A program made the translations under genes and the position numbers. Below the pieces are notes generated by a model. It was not told the DNA's origin, did no database searches, and worked only from the letters and a program-made list of their open reading frames with translations. A DNA stretch of 64,000 nt, taken from Mytilus edulis. Taxonomy: Eukaryota > Mollusca > Bivalvia > Mytilida > Mytilidae. The DNA is taken from positions 37,376,733 through 37,440,732 of the forward strand of contig NC_092351.1 of NCBI RefSeq assembly GCF_963676685.1, in the 5' to 3' direction. Shown here piece by piece: positions 47,606-61,100 of the stretch; positions within the stretch are counted from its first letter, which is position 1, and every line of letters starts with the position of its first letter.

Positions 47606-49393
47606 AGCTCACTTGGCCCACAGGGCCAAGTGAGCTTTTCTCATCACTTGGCGTCCGGCGTCCGTCGTCGTTGTCGTCGTCCGTCGTTGTGAACTTTTAC
47701 AAAAATCTTCGTCTCTGAAACTCCTGGGCCAAATTAAACCAAACTTGGCCACAATCATCCTTGGGGTATCTAGTTTTAAAAATGTGTGGTGTGACCCCGC
47801 CAACCAACCAAGATGACCGCCATGGCTAAAAATAGAACATAGGGGTAAAATGCAGTTTTTGACTGGTAACTCAAAAACCAAAGCAATTAGAGCAAATCTG
47901 ACGGGATAAAATTGTTTATCAGGTGAAGATCTATCTTCCCTGAAATTTTCAGATGAATCGTACAACCCTTTGTTGGGTTGCTGCCCCTGAATTGGTAATT
48001 TTAAGGAAATTTTGCTGTTTTTGGTTATTATCTTGAATATTATGATAGATAGAGATAAACTGTAAACAACAATAATGTTCAGCAAAGTAAGATTTACAAA
48101 TAAGTCAACATGACCGAAATGGTCAGTTAATCCCTTAAAGAGTTATTGCCCTTTATAGTCAATTTTTTACCATTTTTCGTAAATCTTAGTAATCTATTAC
48201 AAAAATCTTCTCCTCTGAAACTACTTGGCTAAATGAATACAAACTTGGCCACAATCATCTTTGGGGTATTTAGTTAAAAAAATGTGAGGCGTGACCCGGC
48301 CAACCAACCAAGATGGCCGCCATGGCTAAAAATATAACATAGAGGTGAAATGTAGATTTTTGCTTATATCTCTGAAACCAAAGCATTTAGAGCAAATCTG
48401 ACTTGCGTAGAATTGTTCATCAAGTGGAACTCTATCTGCCCTAAAACTTTCAAATAATCGGACAACCAGTTGTTGGGTTGCTGCCTCGAAATAAGTAATT
48501 TGAAGGAAATTTTGCAGATTTTGGTTATTATCTGGAATATTATTATAAAAAGAGATAAACTGTAAACAGCAATTATGTTCAGCAAAGTAAGATCTACAAA
48601 TAAGTCAACATGACCAAAATTATCAGTTGAACCCTTAAGGAGTTATTGCCCTTTAAAGTCAATTTTGACCAATTTTTCGTAAATTTTTGTAATCTTTTAC
48701 AAAAATCTTCTCCTCTGAAACTACTAGGCCAAATTTAACCAAACTTGGCCACAATCATTATTGGGGTATCTAGTTTAAAAAATTGTGGCGTGACCCGGCC
48801 AACTAACCAAGATGGCCCCCATGGCTAAAAATAGAACATAGAGGTGTAATGTTGATTTTGGCTTATATCTCTGAAACCAAAGCATTTAGAGCAAATCTGA
48901 CATGGGGTAAAATTGTTTATCAGGTCAAGATCTATCTTCCCTGAAATTTTCAGACAAATCGGACAACCTGATGTTTGGTTGCTGCCCTTGAATTAGTAAT
49001 TTTAAGGAAATTTTGCAGATTTTGGTTATTATCTTGAATATTATTTTAGATAGAGATCAACTGTAAACAGCAATAATGTTCAGCAAAATAAGATCTACAA
49101 ATAAGTCAAGATGACCAAAATTGTCAATTGACCCCTTTTAAAGGAGTTATTGCCCTTTATAGTCAATTGTTAAAAATTTTCATAAATTTTTGTTACTTTT
49201 TGTAAATGTTTAGGAAATATTTTCCACTGTAATTACTAAGCCAAGTTCATTATAGATAGAGGTAATTGTAGCAACAAGAATGTTCAGTAAAGAAAGATCT
49301 ACAAAAACAGCACCATCACCAAAACACCATTTTGTCATGAATTTATCTGTGTCCATTGTTAATATGCACATAGACTCTTGAGAGCCTCTAGTT
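47606..49393 (+). mobile_element. Helitron/pearl-like element with 500-bp internal repeats
   Basis: Opens with a perfect hairpin, arms AGCTCACTTGGCCC (47606-47619) and its complement (47623-47636), then GTCCGTCGTCGT repeats, then three 500-bp tandem units (TACAAAAATCTTC at 47698, 48198 and 48698), and ends with hairpin CTCTTGAGAG and GCCTCTAGTT. The empty site in copy 1 (39056-39070) shows clean insertion after a T run without target duplication. Open frames inside are by-products of the repeats. Confidence 0.7.
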
Positions 49394-51173
49394 ATTATAT
49401 TCACCATTGCCAACAAGAATAATAACGAAAAGACAAACTACAGTAAAAAGAAAAGGGAAGATCTCAGAGTATTTTACGAGTCAGCAAGATAAAAATCGAA
49501 TTACGCATATCTCCAAAATTAACTAGCTTATAACAAAAAGACAATACTGTTCCGGTTTTTTTCTCGAAAATTTTTATTTCTTGATTTCAAAGGCCAAACC
49601 AGTTCGAGGGATTTAAATTTTTCGTTTGTCACTGACTCTTATCTCCCTGAGTGATCATTTCAGAGGAAGAAACATTTTCGTGATTTTATTTGAACCGAGA
49701 AACTATAGAAAAATAAACCATTCGTAAGGATTTCATACGGTTTAATATATAGTGTTACTTTAATAGGGTGAAGGTTTGTATACAAATATTTTTCTTGTGC
49801 TATTTTGGATGATACTCGTCCAAAATCTGCAGCCACCAAAGTTTGTGTCTTCTTTTCATGAATTTATTATCAATTTCAAGTTCATTCAGAAATACAACAT
49901 GTCGTTACAGACTTAGAGGACCCGCGTGAAGCTGTAAGACATACTTTCCATTTCTTTAGTGTTACTCAAGAAGACTGAAGCCTCATAAATAAAGGCAACA
50001 GTAGTATACCGCTGTTCAAAACTCATAAATCGATGGAAAAAAAACCAAAATCGGGGTAACAAAATTAAACTGAGAGAAACGCATTAAATGTAATAGGAGA
50101 ACAACGACACAACATTAAAATGTAACACACACAGAAACGAACTAAGCATTAGACAAAATCCGATAAGAATAACAAATATAACATCAAAACCCAATACATG
50201 AATTTGGGATAGAAAAGTATTATAGTAATGTGAACCTTTTTATTCTCTTTACTATATTTTTTGGTGTACATTAAAGTTTTCAGATTATCTATTTGCTCTA
50301 TTTTGGGTTTTGTTTAATAGTTGTTTTATTTAATCAAATGGAGATTAAATCTATCAATAAATTCGTGACATGTTAATAAATAAGTTCAATACAGAATCAT
50401 CAGCAACAAATTTTCAACTCAAGTTCAATATAACTTGACAACAAACGATTGTATTGATTACTGTATATTAAATATAATTTCTGATCTCAAATAAATGTTG
50501 AACAAATTGTACTTTAAATACTTATGACATTTTCCAGCCTAGTAGTCAATACTATGAATACAATGCTATGAAAATACAAATATTGTTGTGATTGAAATTT
50601 ACTGTTTTAAAATTTTAGAATTCACTTTAAACATTTGCTTACACTACCAGAGCACCTGATATCACCCCCAGTTTTAGTGGGGTTCGTGTCGCTTAGTTTA
50701 TAGTTTTCTTGTTGTGTCATTTGAACTTTTATTTGTCTGTTTGTCCTTTTGTTTTGTTTAAGTTTTAGCGTTGTCAGTTTATTTTCGATCTTTGAGTTTG
50801 AATGTCCCTCAGGTATCTTTCTCATCTCTGTCAATAAAGGAATAGTTCTCCCTCATGCTTAGCTCTGATTCTTAGTACGGTTGTGGCTATACGTTGTGTC
50901 CTTTTATTTGATGAGTCCTTCAACATTTGTGTCAGGGTTTGGATTTTCAAATACGTTTGCCCCAGCATCACTGAAGACGCAATAATTGTCGAAATACTCA
51001 TCTGGTGCAGTACAACTGATACATTTTACTAGTTTATTATTTCAAATACCAAGAACGAGAAAGAACTTAACAGAGAAAATACATGTTTCATACGTTTTAC
51101 ATTTCATAACCCTTGATTATCGTCAACATGTTATTTTTTTGCGAATTTTGTACATCAGTTTCTTCTATTTTAG

Positions 51174-53567
51174 GTTGGTAATCCAATATCAGAACCATTT
51201 GGTCAATTTGCTGACTGAGGTAAGTAAATAAAAAGAAAAAAAAAGAAAATAGGGGGGAAATCAATATAAATTAATTTTGAAATAGACTTTTATAGAAAAA
51301 TCTAAATCTGCGCCACTTTATAAAAGTATTTTATTTTCTCCTTAGTTAATGAGTAAAACACTACAAGCTGTACATATATTGTCATTGTTATTTACTGTGT
51401 AAAAACCAAGCTTTAATTTCAAGCTAGGTTTGGTTTAAGCTAAAACAAGATTTCTATGGTGATGTCCCTAAATTTTCAACAAGAGTTCAAGAACTTTAGC
51501 AGTGAATGATATAAGCACTCGATTGGTCTTCAAAATATAAAAGATTAAAGCTTAAATATGACAAAACAGAATGATCATCCACTGATGCTTATTAAAGGAA
51601 TTTTCGACACCATCATGTTAATGTAAAACAGGGTTCTATATGAAAAACAAATCATAATGATGTGTAACTATCAAACAATTTAAATAAAGATCAAGATATT
51701 TTTTTAGAGAATTGCACCTCAGTATATTGTCTTAAAATAGTCTGACGTGCAACACCATGTTTTTAGGACTGATTGAGGCATTTCTTTTAAGTCTGGACGT
51801 CGGTGTATTGCCGGAGTGGAATAAAGCCAGTCCTCGTATATAAAAGACACCCGAACGACGTCAGCGCTATCTCGAACTAATTAATAGAGAAAAGTAAGAC
51901 TTTCAGCTGGAGTGTTTATCCTCTTGAGCTTTACAAATGTTTGATTTATGTTCCTTCAATCCCAAGTCTGATTTCTTCTTCTTTCTTACTCGTGACAATA
52001 TCTTGTACTGTTACACATTAGTCAAATTAAGGGTCCAATTGTCAAACTTGCAGTACAATTCAGATACACACCTAATTAAAAACAAATTCAAAACTGATAC
52101 TGAGGATATTACTTCTTCATTTTTCATTTAATTTTTTTCATTTATAAAACTTATTACAGTATAAAAAAGTACTGTCAAGAATTTTGAATTATAGCACTTT
52201 TTCATTTTGGATAGGTTTCGTTACATAAACATGGTTACCCATATGAAAGGTAAGGTATTCACACATGCATATTTTGTTTCGAATGCTTTGTTTTATTTTG
52301 TTGTTTAGTTGTATTTGTTTTGCTTTGATTTTTGTTTAATTCTTGTGCTGGAGTTTGATTTTGGTATTCTGCATTGACCACAATAATTTGGCTTTTTATT
52401 TTGAATTTGAACCATTTTGCTTTATAGTCTTTATGTATATTCTACAACTAGCTCGCGAGAAAGGAGTAATTACACAAATAGTCATGCGCACGAGATAGTT
52501 TTTATTTGACAATTAGTATTGATTTTTATGTTCTTAATCATCAGTTTTGGTTTATGCGTCTAGACATACTGTTCAGTAGACGTTCAGACAAATCATTGTA
52601 ATGTTTTGAGAGGTAATTACAGCTACTGAACAATCTGAACATAGGTTGGATCAATCGAAATGACTGTTTTAGATCAAAATTGTTTTACTACTGACACCGC
52701 CGATGTTTAAATTTCATGAATCCATTAATAACATCGAGATGAAGGCAAAAATTCGCACGAAATGTCGAATGCAACAAATGGGAATAGATCACATTCGGTA
52801 GAGTAACAGATCAGACGCCTATATTAGTTTCTAAATACTACGAAATCATGTCTCAAGACAGTGGGTTAAGACAACACTTTAATAGTGATAATTTCGGTCG
52901 TTCTACCTCATAGCTCTGTTGGGACATTTTTTGCGTTAGGAGCACACATCCCTGCTTATGTATAATGTGCACATCCTAGAGCGTGATGAATCGATTGACC
53001 TATGAAATACAATAAGACCCCTTCATTTGCTGTATAAGTATCCAGTAGACCCTTGCTTATTAAAGTAGTAAAGATGCATAATAATAAAAACACCCAAAAA
53101 AACAATTAAATTCAAAGCACATTCATATATATCCGTACAATGAAGATGATAAAAGTTCAAGAAAAGCTTCTATATAATAGAAACATAAATAGAAATGAGT
53201 ACATACAATTAATAATTACCGCGCTGTCAACTATTTTTTTAAATATGTTAATCAAATGCATGTTTATAGTGCAATATTTTCCAATGTTCATATTTTAGAG
53301 ACATCTTCCATAACCTGGTATATGATACATAAAAATTAATTTAGACATAATGTACAGCATGTAAATATATACTCGTTTTCAATAAGTCATTTCGTTTTTC
53401 CAGATTATGTGTGGATCACAGGAGTCGTTGTGTCAGCAGTGATAGTAGTCATTGTTCTTGCCATTATTATAATGTATGCCTATTTGAAATGGAAACGGGA
53501 ATACCTAAGGACAAATCCAAAAGCTGCGAGGAAGAAAGGGGATCCACGACCTACATTTCCTTTATAG
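51174..53567 (+). pseudogene. Gene C, second copy with premature stop
   Basis: Exons 51174-51219 and 53404-53567 have the same lengths, splice sites and phases as copy 1. In the first, the Arg codon CGA of copy 1 is TGA (51216-51218), so translation would end before the membrane span. The last exon itself is still open and conserved. It could be a pseudogene, or give a soluble product if upstream exons feed it. Confidence 0.7.
51839..51846 (+). promoter_or_regulatory. TATA-box-like motif, copy 2
   Basis: TATAAAAG in the same context as 41615-41622. Confidence 0.3.
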
Positions 53568-53713
53568 CATTTGATAAAAAAAAGTATTTAAATATGCTCT
53601 CTGAGTATTTATTGCAGGACCTAAGTGTTCATAAAGCGTTACAATGAAAAAAATGTTGTTTTTCTGGTGCCTTATAAACATCGACCCTACATTATAGATG
53701 GGTGAAAGTACGA

Positions 53714-53719
53714 AATAAA
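53714..53719 (+). terminator. Poly(A) signal of gene C, copy 2
   Basis: AATAAA in the conserved 3' flank of the last exon. Confidence 0.45.
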
Positions 53720-54970
53720 TCTAAATTAAACTGTGACGTATGAATACTTATGTGACTATGACATTTGTTATTCTATACTAAGCTATACTGAACTTCAGAT
53801 AATCGCCGTTTCATAATCTAATGAATCTTGGGTAATATTTTCAAAAGTGTACACCAAAACGTCCTGATTGGTCAAAAATGTCACAAACAATGGAAATTTA
53901 ACCAATGACGTTACGTGATTTTCATTTTTTGGGTACAAACAATGAAATTACCCATGATTCTTTGGATTCTGAAGCGGCAAATTATTGTGCGTAACAACAA
54001 GCTGTGTTTTGTTATACATTGTAAATATTTATTATATGATAATGGCAAAAAAGTATAATACAATTTGAATTAAAAAAAAAAACTACTTATTATTATATAA
54101 TATGACTAACCAAGATCCAGTTATGCATATTAAGGGCAACTTGTTTTGAGTTAAATGCATTTGTTCCTTCCATAACAGCATTTTCCAATGTTTCGTAATG
54201 TTTTATATTTCATTGTTCGATTTAAATATCAATGTTTTCATTGTTATTAAAAAAAATACAGAAAAAGAAATGACATAACAAAAAAAATGACATAGAAAAA
54301 AAAGACAGCAAAAAAAATAAATACCAAAAGTTGGCTGAAAAACAATCCAAAAAACATTACACAACATATTTTATATTAAAAAGTTTCACAAAGAAGAGAA
54401 TCTTCGTTCAAATTTATTTCATTTTTGTTCCATCTGCATATGTAAGTTGCCAGTTATTTAAAAAAAACAATCATATTAACCTTTTCTTAATATGTCATCT
54501 ACCGATTCTGGAATATGTTATCAAATAGCCCGTTTTTATGTATTTTGGCATTTGTTTTTATTGCACTTCATTGTTGCTGTTATTCTGTTGTTGTTCTCTT
54601 ATGGGTGATGTGTTTGAAAAAAAGATAATCGAATAAAACTATTTGCAAACTATTGATGTAAGATAGTACTTAATTATTCATTTTCAAGTATTCCCAATAT
54701 TCGTCTATAATGGCTGCAAATAGCTCATTTTATGTCACTAGAAAAATACAAGGCATCATTTGTTTTAAGATTGAAAATGGATAAATTGTTTAATTGGACT
54801 TGCTTGTATGCAGAAACTTTGTGTCAACATCTTACACATTTCCCTTTTAACAAGATTCATAATACATGTTAGTAAAGTATAACAAAAGGTGATGAAAATG
54901 CAGGAAAATATGTATAAAGCTCATTTAAAAACTTTAATTAAATGGTGTAAATTATTTATCAAAATTAATT

Positions 54971-55102
54971 CTAGTCTTCAAAGCTTTTCAAATATGTTAT
55001 TATTTCGTCTGATTCTTCGGCTCCTCTATCATCATCACTGGCTATCTGTGCATTCTTTAAATAATTCCAGAAGTGTATGTTATTCGGTCGAAGTTCTGTG
55101 GC
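54971..55102 (-). CDS. JmjC-TPR gene, last exon
   Basis: 132 bp, acceptor TTTTTTTATTGAAG, phase 0, stop TAG at 54971-54973. Encodes ATELRPNNIHFWNYLKNAQI and an acidic tail ending YLKSFED. It lies inside duplication copy 2; its twin at 45550-45973 is broken. Confidence 0.88.
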   Translation of the reverse strand, partial: ATELRPNNIHFWNYLKNAQIASDDDRGAEESDEIITYLKSFED

Positions 55103-58100
55103 CTTCAATAAAAAAAATGCACATTTATAAGTATGATATTTTTAATATTCTGAATTATAAGAATGATATTGTTTAGAATAATCGTTTACAGAAGGTACTT
55201 GAAATCATCTTTTTCTTTTCTTTTTCTCATTTCATCGTGACACAGCCTCATGTCACATTTGTGTCATTATCTACAGAAATTAGAATTTTGACAGTAATGA
55301 CGAAGGCTTTGATTTTCGTACTAGATATCAGTTGTGATAACAATACCAAATATACAGAATCTCCAATGGTGACTAAATTGTTTTTTTCGTATTTCTGGAT
55401 AATTTGTCAGATGTTTTGTAAAGTTATCCGTTGTCGTCTTTGTAACAGATATTTCAAAAAGTGTCAACCAGCCTGCAATGGCGTCAAATAAAATTTTCGA
55501 AGAAATGCTTTCAGCTTCAACCCTTAAACTCTTAGTTAAGTAGTTTGTACATTGGTGCTTTTTACATTTTATAACATAATATTTATCAATTCTAAATCAA
55601 TTATATATATTTGTTTGACAATTGTTTATACTCTGCTAACAAAGTGGTCTTAAAAATAAAGTTGTATCACGGGTTTGGTCATTGAAAAAAAATCTAAACC
55701 TATAAGAAATATTGTTTGTCAGTTCATCTAATGTGCTCACAGTTACAACGATAGACAGTTCGCCTTTTATATTTTATATTTGAACACACTGATCATTTAG
55801 AGTTCATTTCAGTTCAAATGAACGTACTAATATTAGGCAATTTAATATATGAAAAAGTCAATTTAACATTGTTATCAAATTGTATAGATTATGTTAGTAA
55901 ATATACTTTGCAAGGAAATTTAAGAGAATAAGTAACCGCGAGCAACGAAAATTGTATATAGTAAACTTTTTTTAGTTCATACTAAAGAATTTTGCAAAGA
56001 AATTATATAAAAAGTAAAATCACAAAAATACTGAACTTAGAGGAAGATCAATTGGGAAAGTCCATAATCACATGGCAAAATCAAATAACAAAACGCATCA
56101 AAAACGAATGGACAAGAACTGTCATATTCCTGACTTGGTACAGGCATTTTCAAATGTAGAAAATGGTGGATTAAACCTGGTTCTATAGCGCTAACCCTCT
56201 CACTTTAATGACAGTCTCATCAATTTCCAATATTTTTACATTGATGCGTTAAATAAACAGACACAATAAATAAAATAGTCAAAATATGGGTACATCAGTT
56301 ATCATCGTTTAACAATTTTAAAAGGAACAATTTAACAGAACACAAAAACATCTACTATCTAAGAACACATTTATTAATTTGAGTGTCTGACGTCAGAAAA
56401 TTTTATACGTCACATAAATTTGTCGTTCAATAAATTGGACTTTTACAACTATTGCTCAGTTGTTTACACTTGTGACTATACAATTTATACAAAGACACCT
56501 GGATCTGTCGTTTATTTTTTTTTTGTACTGGAGATATTTGTTCAAAATTTTATTGATGGCTTTAAAGTATATTGAATTTAACACAGTGACGTATAAACCA
56601 CTATTTATATACATTGACCGTATATTGATTTATTAGTATGTATATAATTAGGATTATATGCGTTTGTATTTGGATTACAAATGGCTGTTTAATTACCATT
56701 TAATTGTATTTCTAAGTCGTAATTTTGTAGGTTTACCTTTCTGAAATGAAAAACTGCCTCTTCTGGTCTTCCTGTATCGTAAAGTAAACGCCCATACATG
56801 ACACGTGTATCAAATAGTTCTGGATTCAATTGTAATGCCTCCTGTAGCAATTCTTCTGCCTTATATGCTTCATTCATCTACAGAGGAAACAAAAATTCTA
56901 TGCTAGTACTATGACCTTAGCTAATTCAAAACTATAAATTCAGAAGAACCCCCCCCCCCCCAAAAAAAAAAAACCCCCAAAAAAACATAGTATTGATTTT
57001 GTTCAATATTGTCTAAAGAAGAAGGACTACTTTTATTAAACACCAATCAAACGGCACAAAGACAACAGACATAAGTTTAAAATGCTTTGAATAGATCTTT
57101 GAAAATTTAACTTCATCACGAAACGCTCAAGACCAAAATATTAGAAAACCAAAGATGTATAAGATCTGAACTCGTGAATACCTAAACTACAACAGACAAA
57201 TTTTATATGGCAAACATTGGGGTTGAACGCAAAAAATAGACTTATTCATTTAAAATTCTAGCGTATTGGATAGACAATTTGTACTCCTACTGTTTAGTGA
57301 AGTTTAAATTTATTGTACATATTTTCTAGTTATAAATAAATCGAATATACCACCTGGGTAGTTATAAAGCATGGTTTTGTGTCAATTTCAATATTGTCTT
57401 TTTATTTCTATTATAAAAATGTGCAGTGCCATTTATATTTGAAATCAACAAAAGACAACATGACATGAATGTGGCAGCTATAGATCCTCATTTAAATGAT
57501 ATCGGATATGTTCCTTACGTCGTAACTACAATCCCCTTCCCTTTCCTGAATGTGACCTACCGAATTAGACTATTTACCGGATTTGTTATCACATAAGCAA
57601 CACGACGGGTGCCGCATGTGGAGCAGGATCTGCTTACCCTTCCGGAGCACCTGAGATCACCCCTAGTTTTTGGTGGGGTTCGTGTTGTTTATTCTTTAGT
57701 TTTCTATGTTGTGTCATGTGTACTATTGTTTTTCTGTTTGTCTTTTTTCATTTTTAGCCATGGCGTTGTCAGTTTGTTTTTGATTTATGAGTTTGACTGT
57801 CCCTTTGGTATCTTTCGTCCCTCTTTTAGCCTTCGTCAGTGTGAAATGCCGTATACTAGTAGTCAGCTATTACAGGCTCAGGTATGGTAAACAAAATATG
57901 TTTGACAATTTACCTTTATAATGAACTTTATCTAAGTAAAGTTCAAGATTAGGGAGGTGGGGTAATGACAAGGATGTTAAAACATTGAATTCACAACTAC
58001 AGATCTTTCTAATCATATTTATGGCTTCATCTTTTCTTAGATATTGGCACAGAAACACGATTTCAAAGTTAAATCTATTACAAAAGAGATGATTTCAAAT

Positions 58101-61100
58101 TTCAATTGGCAACTCCCAATTCCTCAGACAGCAGTAACAAACGTCTATCCCATCGCATGCCATTTAGATATCTTAATACGTTGCGATCATCAATGTTTAC
58201 ACTATATGTACCATATAGCAAGTGCATCCTCCTTACAAAATAGTAGGTGTGCCAACTGAGATGAAATCAACACTACAAAAGTTTTACGTTCACCATCGCG
58301 AAATACGATGTGTCTGCGTCTCAACTCACAAGAGACATGTTTTGCGGTCTACGATCTAAACAAACCAGAATAGTCATCAAATATGTACTTAAACCGATTG
58401 TGACGTTTTAAAGGTGTTTTTTTCCTTCTTTTCGAATGGCGAGCTTCATTACAAGAGACGTTTACACAATATTTCAATTTTACTTCAATGCATAATTATA
58501 AGTTTCTAAACTTTGCTGATTTACAATTTACTTCACTCAAAATTGGTCGACAAATCTGAGTAAAATGCAAAATTAAAAAACGCAAAGTCTTTTATCAAAT
58601 GGCATAATCAAAAGCGCAATAATATAAAAAAAAATGGAAAACAGCTGGCATATGCCACGAAAAACTAAGGATTTCATATCCCAGGCATAGATTACCTTAG
58701 CCGTATTTGGCACAACTTTTTTGAGTTTAAGATCCTCAATGCTTTTCAACTTAGTACTTGCTTGGCTTTATAAATATTTTGATATGAGCGTCACTGATGA
58801 GTCTTATGTAGACGAAACGCGCGTCTGGCGTACTAAATTATAATCCTGTTACCTTTGATAACTATATGCTTGATTTGAAAGAGGCATTTCCTTATGTAGA
58901 AAATGGTAGATTAAATTTGGTTTTTATCTAGCTAAACCTCTTACTTGTATGACAGTCGCATACAATTCCATTATAATGATAACAATTTGTGAACAACACA
59001 AACGGATATAATAGTTTATAATGTCAAAAATAAAGGTACAACAGTCAACATTGTATTATAATCTTAATCACTACAAAAACAAAGAATTATGTCAACAAAG
59101 AATACATTGATCATATAAATTACAATTGAAGTTGAACAAAAGAAATGAAAATTGACTGACAACAAGACTGCTGATATACAAAATATAAACCACAATCAGA
59201 GGAAATTTGAAGCATTGGTTAGATGTCAGGTACATACTGTTATACACACAAAAATGAAAAATTTACTTTCATGCATTGGTTAGATGTCAGGTACATACTG
59301 TTATACACACAAAAATGAAAAATTTACTTTCATGCATTGGTTAGATGTCAGTTACATACTGTTATACACACAAAAATGAAAAATTTACTTTCATTCATTG
59401 AACTTGATTCGAACACATATTTTGTATACAACTGAGATTCAGATCAACATTTTCGATTTAAGAGGATTTTCATGTAACCATTTTTTAAATCCAAATCACC
59501 GAGAATTATCAGTTTTGAGGATTTTTTTTAAACAATGAAATATCAGTTACAAGACATCTTAAGTTGATAATAAAACAGCTGGTCAAAATGTCAATTATTC
59601 AAAAATATTAAATACTCCCATCAACACCATGCAACCGACTTCGATATTATTGGTTTTCGAAAAGAAAACTTACATCTATCATTAAATCCGCTTTATGTAG
59701 AATAGCTATGAGAAAATATGGATCTTTCTTTAAAACTTTGTTTACCATATCCAAACTAGCCCTCTTTCTGTCTACATTAGGTAATAATTCTGCGATATTT
59801 TGCATAACTTCAGTGCTTTCTATAATAAAAAAAAGAGAAATAAAACGTTCATATCAAAATGAAATATCTTGTGTTGTTATCATTTACATTTGATAGAAAT
59901 GTCTTTTTTTCGCACATTTGGCGTTCGGGCAAATATTGATTTTATTGCATAAATCATAAAGTTTTTTTAAAATTTTGTTTGTTTGTACTATTGCTTGCTT
60001 GTTTGATATTTGAGTTTTTTGGTGAATACAACTTTGAAATTAGAAGTGAGTGAAAAAATATAGAGGTCAAAAGAATATAATACAATTCGTCATATAACTT
60101 CAGTAGTGACTTGATGTATAGGAACTATTTTCATAATTATCAAACTCGCTTTCCATTAAAATCTGGCTTAAAGCCCTCTGTTATATTAGTCAATTTAGAA
60201 AATGCTTAAAAAACACACAAAAAAACCAACTAACCCGGTAACAACTCTAGTATTGTTGTATATAATTCTATAAATTTTCTGGACCATTCTGTTCTCTCTT
60301 CAGAGGTTTTACTTTTTGTCAGCATTTCACCTAAATAACGATCTGTAATTAAAACAATCAGTTCTAGTATCATTCTATAATTCAATTTTTTACAGAAATG
60401 TTAACACATATCGCGAGATTAGTCCAAAATATGTGAATAAATTGAAATTAATTAATCCTGTGAGGACAGATTCAGCTGGTTCACCTAACATTGTTTCATA
60501 CCCATAAACCTGATATGTTTAAACTTAATCTTCATCTGCATTTACTGAATCATTAAGTAATGAAATCCGAAAAAAAACTATGCTTATATTTAGTGATCAA
60601 TTGCCTTGTATAATGTACTCAAATTTCTTATTTTTGATTCAAGTGCTATCATATTATTGTTTTGAAACATCTAACTTTATGATTTTCAAAACAATGATAT
60701 GCCACACTAACTGAAATAACATTCATAATGTGTCTTGAATTCGCAGGAGTTCGGAAGTTCATGAATGCTAATTGCAAGATTGATCAAATCTTGCTCAAGG
60801 TTTTTTCAATGGCAAAATATTATGTAAAATTAAATATTAAAAAAAATCATGTTTACACGTACACCAGTCATAACGCATCAAGTAGAAATGCTAGATACAT
60901 CATTGATGCTAAAAACATTTTATACTTAGTCTTTGAATACATGAAATAGACCACCACACACCGGCCAAAACTCATTTCAGGTTACATTTTACCTTCATAA
61001 AATAGTTTTTGTATTCCTAAAGTGCTCTCCTTTTTCTGTATCCCAATAGCAACTGTATCTCCAATATTGATTGTTCCGTGGTAAAATCCTTCAGGCTATA

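Larger units (their letters stand above)
46582..55422. repeat. Segmental tandem duplication, copy 2
   Basis: Direct repeat of 38050-46288, offset about 8.5 kb at the start and more further on because of indels, with one large private insertion (47606-49393). Confidence 0.9.

Noticed and set aside
47609..48085. 158-codon minus-strand open frame
   Set aside because: It lies wholly inside the hairpin-headed element with 500-bp tandem units and is not repeated as a frame in all units.
57893..58029. Exon-like frame reading KDEAINMIRKIC...DKVHYK with a GTAAAT donor, in the JmjC-TPR intron
   Set aside because: It would end in phase 1, while the next exon needs phase 0; skipping it joins the TPR helices perfectly.
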